Source: Brooklawnia sp032229645 (GTDB lineage: Bacteria; Actinomycetota; Actinomycetes; Propionibacteriales; Propionibacteriaceae). Taken from it: a DNA stretch of 64,000 bases. Every line of letters starts with the position of its first letter. The first letter of the stretch is position 1. Below the pieces are notes generated by a model that was given only the letters and a program-made list of their open reading frames with translations, made no database searches and was not told the origin of the DNA. Shown here piece by piece: positions 34,949 through 42,956 of the stretch. The translations under genes and the position numbers were made by a program. Location: assembly GCA_963722295.1 (NCBI GenBank), contig CAVRLB010000004.1:124001-188000 (forward strand), read 5' to 3'.

Positions 34949-35808
34949 GTCACTACTTCGAAACCCCCGCAGACCAGTCGTCCAGGCACCGTGTGCACGC
35001 CACGATCTGGGGCCGCGAATACGAGTTCTGGTCGGCTCCGGGGGTCTTCAGCTCGCACCGCCTGGACATCGGCACCAGGGTGCTGTTGCGCTCGACCACC
35101 CCGCCTGATCCGGACGCAAAGCGATTGCTCGATCTGGGCTGTGGCTTCGGGCCGATCGCCATCGCGCTGGCCACCGAGTGCCCCGGCGCGAACGTGGATG
35201 CGGTCGACGTCAACGAGCTAGCCGTACAACTCACCCGGGAGAACGCGCACGCGTTGGGGGTCGGCGACCGGGTGCGGGCGGGGCGACCCGACGAGGTGCC
35301 CGCCGATCTTCGATACGACGAAATCTGGTCGAACCCGCCGATCAGGATCGGCAAGCAGGCACTGCATGAGTTGCTGCGAACGTGGCTGCCGAGGCTGCGC
35401 CCGGGCGGCATCGCCTTCCTGGTGGCCGGAAAGAACCTAGGCGCGGATTCCTTGCAGACCTGGCTCACCGGGCAGGGCTGGCAGACCGAGCGTATCGCCT
35501 CTGCGAAGGGATTCCGGGTGTTCCGCTTGGAGCGAATCCCCGACGAGGGTCATCCGACCCCACCTAGCGTGGAAGAAATAGGGCGAATCTCACGGCTACC
35601 AGAGGAGATCATCATGGGCTTGGGCGACGACATCAAGAACAAGGCTGACGAGGCTGCGGGCAAGATCAAGGAAGGCGTCGGGAGCGCCGGCGGCGACAAG
35701 GGACTGGAGGCCGAAGGCAAGGTCGACCAGGCCAAGGCGAAGCTGAAGCAGGCCGGCGAACAGGTGAAGGACGCCGTCAAGGACGCAGCGGACGATATCA
35801 AGGGCTGA
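34945..35808 (+). CDS. RsmC-like methyltransferase read in frame into a CsbD domain
   Basis: Residues 1-198 are a class I methyltransferase of the RsmC/RlmG type: LLDLGCGFGPIAIALA, DAVDVNELAVQL, and SNPPIRIG in place of NPPFH. It should end near FRVFRLER, as relatives do. The frame instead stays open through a linker of about 25 residues and a complete CsbD domain (residues 224-287) with no stop. The internal ATG at 35614 has its own ribosome site, so both a 287-residue fusion and a separate 64-residue CsbD protein are possible. GTG at 34945 overlaps the truA stop. rRNA is the likely substrate by family. Confidence 0.75.
   Translation: MSHYFETPADQSSRHRVHATIWGREYEFWSAPGVFSSHRLDIGTRVLLRSTTPPDPDAKRLLDLGCGFGPIAIALATECPGANVDAVDVNELAVQLTRENAHALGVGDRVRAGRPDEVPADLRYDEIWSNPPIRIGKQALHELLRTWLPRLRPGGIAFLVAGKNLGADSLQTWLTGQGWQTERIASAKGFRVFRLERIPDEGHPTPPSVEEIGRISRLPEEIIMGLGDDIKNKADEAAGKIKEGVGSAGGDKGLEAEGKVDQAKAKLKQAGEQVKDAVKDAADDIKG
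35575..35580 (+). promoter_or_regulatory. -10-like box for csbD inside the methyltransferase frame
   Basis: TAGCGT lies 33 nt before the CsbD ATG, followed by AGAGGAGA at 35601-35608. The same hexamer serves the kinase gene at 2939. No clear -35 box is visible. Confidence 0.35.
35614..35808 (+). CDS. CsbD-family small stress protein
   Basis: The 64-residue product starting at the internal ATG is a complete CsbD-family protein: MGLGDDIKNKADEAAGKIK, then Lys/Glu/Ala-rich amphipathic helical sequence ending in DAADDIKG. CsbD proteins accumulate under general stress in Bacillus; their molecular role is unknown. AGAGGAGA sits 5-6 nt upstream of the ATG. It is in frame with the upstream methyltransferase and shares its stop. 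Confidence 0.85.
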   Translation: MGLGDDIKNKADEAAGKIKEGVGSAGGDKGLEAEGKVDQAKAKLKQAGEQVKDAVKDAADDIKG

Positions 35809-35931
35809 GCCGAATCCGTCTCAGATGGAATAAACCCGGGACCGGGAGTCGCTGTACTTCACAACGGCGCCCGGTTTCGGTCTTTCCGGGAACCACCACC
35901 AGACCCCGAACGGGAGAGGAAGAAAGCGATA

Positions 35932-36534
35932 ATGGCGATCTACACCTTGCCTGATCTCGACTACGACTACAGCGCGCTGGAGCCCTATATCAGCGCCGAG
36001 ATCATGCAACTGCATCACGACAAGCACCACAAGGCCTATGTTGACGGCGCCAACACCGCATTGGACAAGTTGGCCGAGGCCCGCGACAAAGGCGAGTTCG
36101 GTGCGATCAGCAAGCTCGAGAAGGATCTCGCCTTCAACCTCGGCGGTCACACGAACCACAGCATCTTCTGGAAGAACCTCACCCCGAACGCCCCCGAGCG
36201 TCCGGACGGCGATCTGGCCGCTGCGATCGTGGAGTACTTCGGCTCCTTCGAGGGCTTCCGTGCACAGTTCAGCGAGGCCGCCAAGTCGATTCAGGGCTCG
36301 GGCTGGGGCGCGCTGGTCTACGACCCGATCGCAGGTCGCCTGAACACGCTCGCGTTCTACGACCAGCAGAACAACCTGCCGGTGGGTTCGGTTCCGCTGC
36401 TGCTGTTGGACATGTGGGAGCACGCCTTCTACCTCCAGTACAAGAACGTCAAGGCCGACTACGTGACCGCGTTCTGGAAGATCGTCAACTGGGGCGATGT
36501 GGCTGAGCGCTTCGCGAAGGCCTCGGCGAAGTAG
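35932..36534 (+). CDS. sodA: Fe/Mn superoxide dismutase
   Basis: This 200-residue enzyme dismutates superoxide. Metal ligands are visible as His28 (MQLHHDKHHKAY), the His of NHSIFW, and Asp/His of DMWEHAFYLQY. From memory, the sequence resembles the cambialistic dismutase of Propionibacterium, which works with Fe or Mn. A GGGAGAGGAAG ribosome site precedes the ATG. The gene stands alone, its stop is followed by GGACCCTCC, and a good terminator follows. Confidence 0.96.
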   Translation: MAIYTLPDLDYDYSALEPYISAEIMQLHHDKHHKAYVDGANTALDKLAEARDKGEFGAISKLEKDLAFNLGGHTNHSIFWKNLTPNAPERPDGDLAAAIVEYFGSFEGFRAQFSEAAKSIQGSGWGALVYDPIAGRLNTLAFYDQQNNLPVGSVPLLLLDMWEHAFYLQYKNVKADYVTAFWKIVNWGDVAERFAKASAK

Positions 36535-36564
36535 GGACCCTCCGCGATCCCGCGCGATTCACGC

Positions 36565-36596
36565 AGGCTCCCTCGTCCTTTCGGACGGGGGAGCCT
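36565..36596 (+). terminator. sodA terminator
   Basis: Fourteen-bp arms (36565-36578 with 36583-36596; AGGCTCCC outer part) contain one G-T pair and close on a TTTC loop. It begins 30 nt after the sodA stop. Confidence 0.8.
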
Positions 36597-36677
36597 CGCT
36601 TTGCGCAGACTTCTGAGAGAAGCTAAGAAAACCGCGTCCGGCCTGACTACGGTCTTTATGTAACTCTTCGAGTTTTC

Positions 36678-36706
36678 TTGGATTATTCTCAGGATTTGGG
36701 TAAGCT
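36678..36706 (+). promoter_or_regulatory. Promoter of the SLT-type Rpf-like gene
   Basis: TTGGAT (36678-36683) and TAAGCT (36701-36706) are exactly 17 nt apart in an AT-rich stretch. The predicted start near 36713 gives a leader of about 37 nt with GGAGAG at 36735-36740. Confidence 0.6.
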
Positions 36707-36749
36707 TGTACTCGCCCGAGTCGTCCAGCGCACTGGAGAGTACGAACCA

Positions 36750-37865
36750 ATGAAACGACCCATCGCCGCAGCTATCGCGGGAGTCGTCACAGTAGGGTCC
36801 CTCAGCGTTGGCGGAGCAGTCAGCGCGGCCAGCAAGGCCGTTGCGCTGAGTGTCGACGGCCAGCAGCAAATCGTGCATGTCTGGGGACGAACCGTACAAG
36901 ACGTGCTCGACGCCAACGACATCGACGTCAGTGCGGCGGACGAACTCACTCCCGCCGCCAACTCACCGGTCTTCGACGGTGCCGAGATCGCCATCAACTA
37001 CGTGCGTCCGATCACCGTGATCACCGACGGCGTTTCCCAGACCTACTGGACCACGGCCACCTCGGTGGCTCAAGCCCTGGCCGAGATCGGGCTGCACGAC
37101 CCGGCGACCCGGCTTTCGGTCGACCGCTCCACCCCACTCGGACGCGAAGGGCTGACCTTCAGCGCGAGCACCCCCAAGACCGTTCATCTGACCGTCGACG
37201 GCCAGACCACCGATACCACCACGACTGCGGCCGATGTCCAGAGCCTGCTCAACGAGGCCGGGATTCAGCTGGGTGTCAATGACCGCATCTCCCTCGGCCG
37301 CACTGCGACACTCACCGAGGGCGACACCGTCGAGGTGCAGCGAGTAGCGCTCGCCGAGGTCACCGAGACTCAGCGGATCGACTACCAGAGCGTCCGCACC
37401 GAGGATGCGACCCTGGCCAAGGGCGTGACCAAGGTCACCAACGAGGGCAAAGCAGGCGAGAAGACCGTCATCTACCAGGTAACCAACGTGAACGGGGTCG
37501 AAGAATCCCGCACCGTGCTGCGGGAGGACGTCACCACTCAGCCGGTGGATGAGCAGGTCGCGGTGGGCACCAAGGCCACGAGTTACACCGGTAGCCATGC
37601 AGATTGGATGGCCGCCGCGGGAATCCCCGAGTCTGACTGGTCGGCGGCGGAGATCCTGGTTCAGCGCGAGTCGAGCTGGAACCCGAATGCGGTGAATCCC
37701 AATGGCGGCGCCTGCGGGCTGGTGCAGGCGCTCCCGTGCTCCAAGCTCGGCGCCAATTGGAATGATCCGATCGTCGCACTCAAGTGGGGCGACCAATACG
37801 TGAAGGAGCGTTACGGCGGCTGGCAGCAGGCACTCGCGCACTCCTACTCCTACGGCTGGTATTAG
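36750..37865 (+). CDS. DUF348/G5 muralytic protein with lytic transglycosylase (SLT-like) domain
   Basis: The 371-residue secreted protein has a signal sequence (MKRPIAAAIAGVVTVGSLSV), three DUF348 repeats (about 30-70, 85-125, 143-185), a G5 domain (about 187-265) and a C-terminal SLT-like domain. The putative catalytic Glu is in LVQRESSWNPNAVNPN, followed by GACGLVQALPCSK. The architecture is that of RpfB except that the Rpf catalytic domain is replaced by SLT. ATG at 36750 is preferred because of the nearby GGAGAG. The next gene is a paralogue carrying the Rpf domain. Confidence 0.88.
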   Translation: MKRPIAAAIAGVVTVGSLSVGGAVSAASKAVALSVDGQQQIVHVWGRTVQDVLDANDIDVSAADELTPAANSPVFDGAEIAINYVRPITVITDGVSQTYWTTATSVAQALAEIGLHDPATRLSVDRSTPLGREGLTFSASTPKTVHLTVDGQTTDTTTTAADVQSLLNEAGIQLGVNDRISLGRTATLTEGDTVEVQRVALAEVTETQRIDYQSVRTEDATLAKGVTKVTNEGKAGEKTVIYQVTNVNGVEESRTVLREDVTTQPVDEQVAVGTKATSYTGSHADWMAAAGIPESDWSAAEILVQRESSWNPNAVNPNGGACGLVQALPCSKLGANWNDPIVALKWGDQYVKERYGGWQQALAHSYSYGWY

Positions 37866-37877
37866 CGATTGAGGCGA

Positions 37878-37943
37878 GGGAATGCGAGCTTGCTCGCGAT
37901 TCCCGAGCCGATTGAAGCTAACAAGAGGCTTGCGAAGCAAGCC
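37878..37943 (+). terminator. Two hairpins between the Rpf-like paralogues
   Basis: Hairpin 1 (37878-37904) pairs GGGAATGCGAG with CTCGC-G-ATTCCC around CTTG. Hairpin 2 (37927-37943) pairs GGCTTGC with GCAAGCC around GAA. They begin 13 nt beyond the first gene and may attenuate transcription into the second. Confidence 0.55.
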
Positions 37944-38046
37944 GAATACTGAGGACCGAACACTGATTTCCTCAAATACCGCGACTTCCAACCGAAAACC
38001 TCAAGAACATCACGTAGTCGGACGAAACCGAGAACCGGAGAGACCC

Positions 38047-39177
38047 TTGAAGATAACCAAGAAGGCCGTGATCGGCATTGTGGCAGGCACCGTGGCAGCG
38101 GGTTCCCTCGGCTTCGGCAGCTATGCCGGCGCAATGAACAAAGACGTGACTCTTCATGTGGACGGGCAGGCCCAGGAGGTCACCGTCTGGGGCACCGACG
38201 TCCAAGACCTGCTCGACGCACAGAACATCACGCTTTCCGACAAGGACGAGGTCACTCCCGCCGCCGACGCATCGATCTCGGACGGCACGACGGTCACCAT
38301 CAAGTACGCACGTCAGCTCACGGTCATCACAGATGGCACTGAGCAGGTCTACTGGACGAGCGCCACGACCGTCGCCGATGCTCTCACCGAGATCGGTCTG
38401 CACGATCCGGAGACCCGGCTCTCGGTCGACCGCTCCACACCGCTGGGACGCGAGGGCCTCACGGTCACCGCCACCACCCCCAAGGAGATCCACATCACCG
38501 TGGACGGCCAAACCATCGACGGTCGCTCGTCGGCCTCGACGGTGGCCGAACTGCTTTCGGACAAAGGCATCGCCCTCGGGGCCGATGACAGGGTGAACCC
38601 CGGCGCCGACACTGCGGTATCGGCCGGACTCGCCATCACCGTCCAACGCGTCGCAGTTTCCGAAGAGACCACCACGCAGAGCGTCGACTACCAGACGGTG
38701 AGCACCGAGGATTCCAGCCTCACCTCGGGCACCACTCAGGTAGTCACCGAAGGTAAGGAAGGCGAGAAGAGCGTCGTCTTCAAGATCGTCAAGGTCGATG
38801 GCCAGGAGGAGTCGCGTACCGTCGTCTCCGAGTCCGTACTCAGCGAGCCGGTCAACCGCGAGGTCAAGGTCGGTACCAAGGCGGAGCCGTCCACATCATC
38901 ATCGTCGGCCGCCACTCTCACGGTGTCGAACGGCAGCACCTGGGACGCCATCGCGCAGTGCGAGTCGGGCGGTAACTGGGCCATCAACACCGGCAACGGC
39001 TACTACGGCGGCCTGCAGTTCAACGCCTCCACCTGGGCCGCATACGGTGGCACCGCCTACGCCGCCACCGCCAATCTGGCCACCCGCGAGCAGCAGATCG
39101 CGATCGCCGAGAAGGTTCAGGCGGCCCAAGGCTGGGGCGCTTGGCCGGCCTGCACGGCCAAGCTGGGTCTGAGCTGA
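38047..39177 (+). CDS. rpfB: Resuscitation-promoting factor, RpfB type
   Basis: The 376-residue secreted protein has a signal or anchor sequence (MKITKKAVIGIVAGTVAAGS), three DUF348 repeats, a G5 domain and a C-terminal Rpf transglycosylase domain. The Rpf core is STWDAIAQCESGGNW with the catalytic Glu, followed by GYYGGLQFNASTWAAYGG. It cleaves peptidoglycan and promotes growth from dormancy in relatives. TTG at 38047 is chosen because it follows CGGAGAG and begins the signal sequence. It is a tandem paralogue of the preceding gene with a different catalytic domain. Confidence 0.92.
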   Translation: MKITKKAVIGIVAGTVAAGSLGFGSYAGAMNKDVTLHVDGQAQEVTVWGTDVQDLLDAQNITLSDKDEVTPAADASISDGTTVTIKYARQLTVITDGTEQVYWTSATTVADALTEIGLHDPETRLSVDRSTPLGREGLTVTATTPKEIHITVDGQTIDGRSSASTVAELLSDKGIALGADDRVNPGADTAVSAGLAITVQRVAVSEETTTQSVDYQTVSTEDSSLTSGTTQVVTEGKEGEKSVVFKIVKVDGQEESRTVVSESVLSEPVNREVKVGTKAEPSTSSSSAATLTVSNGSTWDAIAQCESGGNWAINTGNGYYGGLQFNASTWAAYGGTAYAATANLATREQQIAIAEKVQAAQGWGAWPACTAKLGLS

Positions 39178-39210
39178 CCCTGATCTGATAGCACTCAAAG
39201 GACCCTCCGA

Positions 39211-39252
39211 AGTGCGGGGCCGAGCGGAGATCCCTCCGCCCGGCCCCGCACT
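39211..39252 (+). terminator. rpfB terminator
   Basis: A 12-bp GC-rich stem (AGTGCGGGGCCG, 39211-39222 with 39241-39252) continues after one mismatch as GCGGA/TCCGC around a 6-nt loop. It lies 34 nt past the stop. Confidence 0.8.
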
Positions 39253-39300
39253 GGCTTAGGACCCTGCTCAGACCACTCGGCTCGGGCGGACCACTGGGGC

Positions 39301-39383
39301 ACAGCAGCTACCGAAGACAACAGCGGCTACCGAAAAACCGCAGCATCTCGGTAGCCGCTGTGACTATCGGCAGCGGCTACCGA
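39301..39383. repeat. Cluster of GGCTACCGA repeats with hairpin
   Basis: Imperfect units of about 20 nt (CAGCAGCTACCGAAGACAA, CAGCGGCTACCGAAAAACC, CAGCGGCTACCGAACAG) occur three times. One inverted copy makes a 13-bp stem (39321-39333 with 39348-39360). The array lies between the convergent rpfB and transglutaminase-like genes. Confidence 0.7.
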
Positions 39384-39392
39384 ACAGATCAT

Positions 39393-40037
39393 TCAGCCGC
39401 GGTCGTGGAAGCCGCGGAAGACCCAGCGGGGCACGGGATGCCCCGAAAGCCACGACTTCCAGACCTCAAAGCACAGCGGGCCGGCGAAGCCGAGCCGGAT
39501 CACTGCCCCGGTCCAGATACGCACTGGTCTGACGTCGCTCAGCGCGGTGAAGCTCACTCGTCCGGCACGATGCCCTGCCCGGGAGGCACAGACATCCCGG
39601 GTGTCTCCCTGATAGCTGACCCGCACCCAGGTGTGCCCGTTGCGCCAGGTCGAGGTGCCCGGACGCTCGGGATCGAAACGCACATGCCCGGCGTGCACGG
39701 CCTGCACGTTGAAGCCGAGTCCTGACAGGATACGAGCCAGCGCCAGGTTGTACTGCTCGGAGAACCCGCGGCTGTTCTTGAATGCCTGCCCGGAGTTCTC
39801 CCAGAGGTGCCAGATCGAATAGCGGGTGAACTTGTCGTTGACCAGCCTGGTCGTATAGTCCACCAACTCCCAGCCATCCAGCCTGGACTCGAGGCAGTCG
39901 GCCAGTGCCTCGTGGAGGTCGCGGACATCACGCGGCAGGTTCATCGCCGGCTTCGGCGCTCGCGCCACCACCGGCGCAAATCCCAAAGCCGAGGCCACTA
40001 CCAAGCCGGCCAACCAACATGCGCCCTTGGATTTCAT
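39393..40037 (-). CDS. Secreted transglutaminase-like protein, catalytic Cys apparently lost
   Basis: The 214-residue protein has a signal peptide (MKSKGACWLAGLVVASALGF) and a domain resembling the transglutaminase/protease core. The position expected for the catalytic Cys (GxCxxYA) reads GFSEQYNLA, so Cys appears to be Ser. The His (NGHTWVRV) and Asp (TRDVCASR) positions look conserved. Enzymatic activity is therefore doubtful; a binding role is possible. The family call is tentative. Its ATG overlaps the stop of the upstream glycosyltransferase gene (ATGA). Confidence 0.6.
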   Translation of the reverse strand: MKSKGACWLAGLVVASALGFAPVVARAPKPAMNLPRDVRDLHEALADCLESRLDGWELVDYTTRLVNDKFTRYSIWHLWENSGQAFKNSRGFSEQYNLALARILSGLGFNVQAVHAGHVRFDPERPGTSTWRNGHTWVRVSYQGDTRDVCASRAGHRAGRVSFTALSDVRPVRIWTGAVIRLGFAGPLCFEVWKSWLSGHPVPRWVFRGFHDRG

Positions 40038-41152
40038 CGTGCTCGCCTGCCTTTCTCCGCCGCTTGCTCGTGTATCTCCATCATCCGCGATACCGGCGTC
40101 TGCCAGTCGTATTCAGCTGCATGGGAACGGGCCGCGGTACGCACCTGCGGCGATAGTCTGTCCGCCAACAGCTCAATAGCGTCGGCAATACCGCACGCAT
40201 CCGGGCTGCCCCATTCGCCGCAGCGCGATGTGATGAGCTCGCGTGCACCGCCAAGGTCCGCGGTGACCACCGGCGTCCCGCAAGCCAGCGCCTCCAGTAC
40301 CGCCAGTCCGAAGGTTTCGGTCGGGCTCACCGACAGCGAGATATCGGACGCCGCCAACCGACGCGCGACATCGTCTCGTCCGGCAACGAAGCCGTGGAAT
40401 TGGACGGGTGCTCGTCCCGCCTGAGCGCGCAGCGACTTCAGGTCGGGGCCTGTGCCGTACATGTGCAACTCGAACCCGACGCCCCTGCGATGCAGTTCCG
40501 CGGCCGCCGCGACGCCCAGCTGCGGATGCTTCTCATGAGACATCCGACCGACATAGCACAGCTGCAACGGGCCGGGACCGGGGTCAGGCGCTCCCTTGTC
40601 CGGGTTGAAGGTCTCGAGGTCGACACCGAGCGGCACCTTGCGCAGGTCCGCGCTCAGGCCGCTCCATTCGCCGGCTGAGTAGTCCGAGGTCACCACGACG
40701 ATGTCGAATCCGGTGGCCAATCGCCTGTTCATCGCCGCCACTAGGGGCCGGACGAGTCGTCGCGAACGCGACCAGCCGGCTGCCATGTCGTCCAAACGCT
40801 CATGGCTGAACAGCACAGAACCGACCGAGTGCCGGGCGGCCCATCCTCCGACCCCCGACAGCGTCCATTTGTCGGAGCTCTCCACCGAGGTCGGCCTGAA
40901 GCGTCTCAGTACGTCGAAGGCGCGCCAGGGCTCCGCGATCATCCGGTAGGTCGATGAGAGCCTGGGGGCACGGACTTCGGCGACCACGCCCATCTCGGTC
41001 TCGCTGATCTTGTCACGGCGGCCGGGGATGATCAGCATCCGCTCGGCGCCGGCCGCCAGGTAGCCGCTGCCCAGTCGATCGATGGCAACCTTCATACCGC
41101 CCGAGGTCTCGCTGACGAAGTTGGCGAGCTGGGCGATACGCAGCCTAGCCAT
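40034..41152 (-). CDS. GT4 family glycosyltransferase
   Basis: The 372-residue GT-B enzyme begins MARLRIAQLANFVSETSGGM and has the donor-site sequence LCYVGRMSHEKHPQLGV, then VSPTETFGLAVLEALACGTPVV with the EX7E motif. ATG at 41152 has GAGGAGG upstream. The sugar donor and acceptor are not evident; the secreted protein encoded downstream suggests a cell-envelope target. Confidence 0.85.
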   Translation of the reverse strand: MARLRIAQLANFVSETSGGMKVAIDRLGSGYLAAGAERMLIIPGRRDKISETEMGVVAEVRAPRLSSTYRMIAEPWRAFDVLRRFRPTSVESSDKWTLSGVGGWAARHSVGSVLFSHERLDDMAAGWSRSRRLVRPLVAAMNRRLATGFDIVVVTSDYSAGEWSGLSADLRKVPLGVDLETFNPDKGAPDPGPGPLQLCYVGRMSHEKHPQLGVAAAAELHRRGVGFELHMYGTGPDLKSLRAQAGRAPVQFHGFVAGRDDVARRLAASDISLSVSPTETFGLAVLEALACGTPVVTADLGGARELITSRCGEWGSPDACGIADAIELLADRLSPQVRTAARSHAAEYDWQTPVSRMMEIHEQAAEKGRRAR

Positions 41153-41222
41153 TCGGGCCTCCTCAAGCAGACGACCTACTGAGTGTACGAGTTGAGCCGG
41201 GGCCGGGAGAGGAAAAGACGAA

Positions 41223-41252
41223 ACCGGCGGCACCCACTCGGGTACCGCCGGT
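41223..41252 (-). terminator. rplQ operon terminator
   Basis: Arms 41223-41235 and 41240-41252 (ACCGGCGG outer part) pair over 13 bp with one mismatch and a 4-nt loop. On the minus strand the stem is followed by TTTCGTCTTTTCC, a U-rich tail. Confidence 0.85.
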
Positions 41253-41274
41253 CTCGGCGTTCAATGACCGACGA

Positions 41275-41820
41275 TCAGGACTCAGTCTTGTCCTCGTCGG
41301 CCGTCTGCTCGGCAGCGGCCTCGTCGGCCGCGTCCGCCTCGACGTCATCTGCGGCGGTCTGGACGGCCTCAACGAGGCCTTCCTCGGGCGCCTCGACGAT
41401 GGCAGCCTCATTGATGGCAGCGGCCACCTCAGCGGCCGCCGGAGCGGCCTTCTTTGACCCGACAGGCTCGGTCACCAGCTGAATTACAGCCATCGGAGCG
41501 TTGTCACCCTTACGGGGACCGATCTTTGTGATGCGGGTGAACCCGCCGTCGCGGCCCTCCATCATCGGGGCGATCTCGGCGAACAGCGTGTGCAGCACAT
41601 CCGCACTGGTGATCGTCTGGCGGACGATCCGACGGTTGTGCAGGTCGCCTCGCTTGGCCTTACTGATCAGCTTCTCGGCCAGCGGCTGCATACGACGCGC
41701 GCGGGTCTCGGTGGTGGTGATGCGGCCGTGCTCGAACAGCTGGCTGGCCAGGTTGGCCAGGATGATCCGCTCGTGGGCAGGGCTGCCGCCGAGGCGGGGG
41801 CCCTTGGTTGGCTTGGGCAT
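41275..41820 (-). CDS. rplQ: 50S ribosomal protein L17 with acidic tail
   Basis: The L17 core (1-125) begins MPKPTKGPRLGGSPAHERIIL and includes RGDLHNRRIVRQTI. A C-terminal extension of about 55 residues, very rich in Ala, Glu and Asp, brings the length to 181 against about 120 in E. coli. Extended L17 is known in actinobacteria. It is the last gene of the infA-rplQ cluster. Confidence 0.95.
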   Translation of the reverse strand: MPKPTKGPRLGGSPAHERIILANLASQLFEHGRITTTETRARRMQPLAEKLISKAKRGDLHNRRIVRQTITSADVLHTLFAEIAPMMEGRDGGFTRITKIGPRKGDNAPMAVIQLVTEPVGSKKAAPAAAEVAAAINEAAIVEAPEEGLVEAVQTAADDVEADAADEAAAEQTADEDKTES

Positions 41821-41849
41821 TATTGGTTCTCCAGGTGGTTAGTGACGGA

Positions 41850-42875
41850 TCAGTACTGCTCGGTCTCGATGAACTCGTCGTCCTCGTCGCCATCGGCGTC
41901 GGCGAACTGATCGGCGGCGGCCAGCGGATCGAAGCCGGGGGCGCTGTCCTTGAGGGCCAGGCCGAGTTCGGCCAGCTTCTGCTTGACCTCGTCAATCGAC
42001 TTCGAGCCGAAGTTGCGGATGTCGAGCAGATCCTGCTCGCTGCGTCCGACCAACTCACCCACGGTGTGGATGCCCTCGCGCTTGAGGCAGTTGTACGAAC
42101 GGACGGTGAGGTTGAGGTCCTCGACCGGCAACTGCATATCAGCGGCGAGCTGCTCGTCTATCGGGCTCGGGCCGATCTCGATGCCCTCGGCCTCGACGTT
42201 CAGCTCGCGCGCCAGGCCGAAGAGCTCGACCAGGGTCCTGCCTGCGCTGGCGACGGCATCACGCGGGGTGATGGCGGGCTTCGTCTCGACATCGATGATC
42301 AGACGATCGAAGTCGGTGCGGGTCTCGACGCGAGTGGCCTCGACCTTGTAGGTCACCTTGGTGACCGGCGAGTAGATCGAATCGACTGCGATGCGGCCGA
42401 TCTCTGCATCCGGGTTGTCGTTCTGAGCGGCCGAAACGTAGCCGCGGCCACGCTCGACGATGAGCTCCATCTCGATGGCGCCCTTCTCGTTCAGTTCGGC
42501 GATGTGCAGCTCAGGGTTGAGCACCTCGACACCGGCGGGAGCGGCGATGTCGGCGGCGGTCACGGCGCCGGCACCCGACTTGCGCAGGTACATGGCGACG
42601 GGCTCGTCGTTGTCGCTGGTGAGCACCAGACCCTTGAGGTTCAAGATGATCTCGGTGACGTCTTCGACCACGCCGGGCACCGTGCTGAACTCGTGCTGAT
42701 TGCCCTCGATCTTGATGCTGGTCACCGCCGCGCCCGGAATGGACGACAGCAGAGTCCGGCGCAGCGAGTTGCCCAGCGTATAACCGAAACCCGGCTCCAG
42801 CGGCTCAATCACGAACCGTGAACGATTGTCGGCGACGACCTCTTCGACAAGGGTCGGGCGCTGTGCGATGAGCAT
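41850..42875 (-). CDS. rpoA: RNA polymerase alpha subunit
   Basis: Alpha starts RNA polymerase assembly. The 341-residue protein has the NTD dimerisation motif GFGYTLGNSLRRTLLSSIPG and the CTD helix-hairpin-helix (about 255-320; LNLTVRSYNCLKREGIHTVG, LLDIRNFGSKSIDEVK) that contacts UP elements and activators. The tail is acidic. It lies between rpsD and rplQ as usual. Confidence 0.97.
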   Translation of the reverse strand: MLIAQRPTLVEEVVADNRSRFVIEPLEPGFGYTLGNSLRRTLLSSIPGAAVTSIKIEGNQHEFSTVPGVVEDVTEIILNLKGLVLTSDNDEPVAMYLRKSGAGAVTAADIAAPAGVEVLNPELHIAELNEKGAIEMELIVERGRGYVSAAQNDNPDAEIGRIAVDSIYSPVTKVTYKVEATRVETRTDFDRLIIDVETKPAITPRDAVASAGRTLVELFGLARELNVEAEGIEIGPSPIDEQLAADMQLPVEDLNLTVRSYNCLKREGIHTVGELVGRSEQDLLDIRNFGSKSIDEVKQKLAELGLALKDSAPGFDPLAAADQFADADGDEDDEFIETEQY

Positions 42876-42956
42876 AAGGTGTCCTTCCCGCGCCGCCCGC
42901 TATATGACGACGCGATCAGTGGGGCGCGGAACGGTTCCGCGCCCCGTTTGCAGTAC

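Noticed and set aside
36597..36749. c-di-AMP (ydaO) riboswitch before the Rpf-like gene
   Set aside because: A good promoter at 36678-36706 leaves a leader of about 37 nt, too short for the riboswitch.
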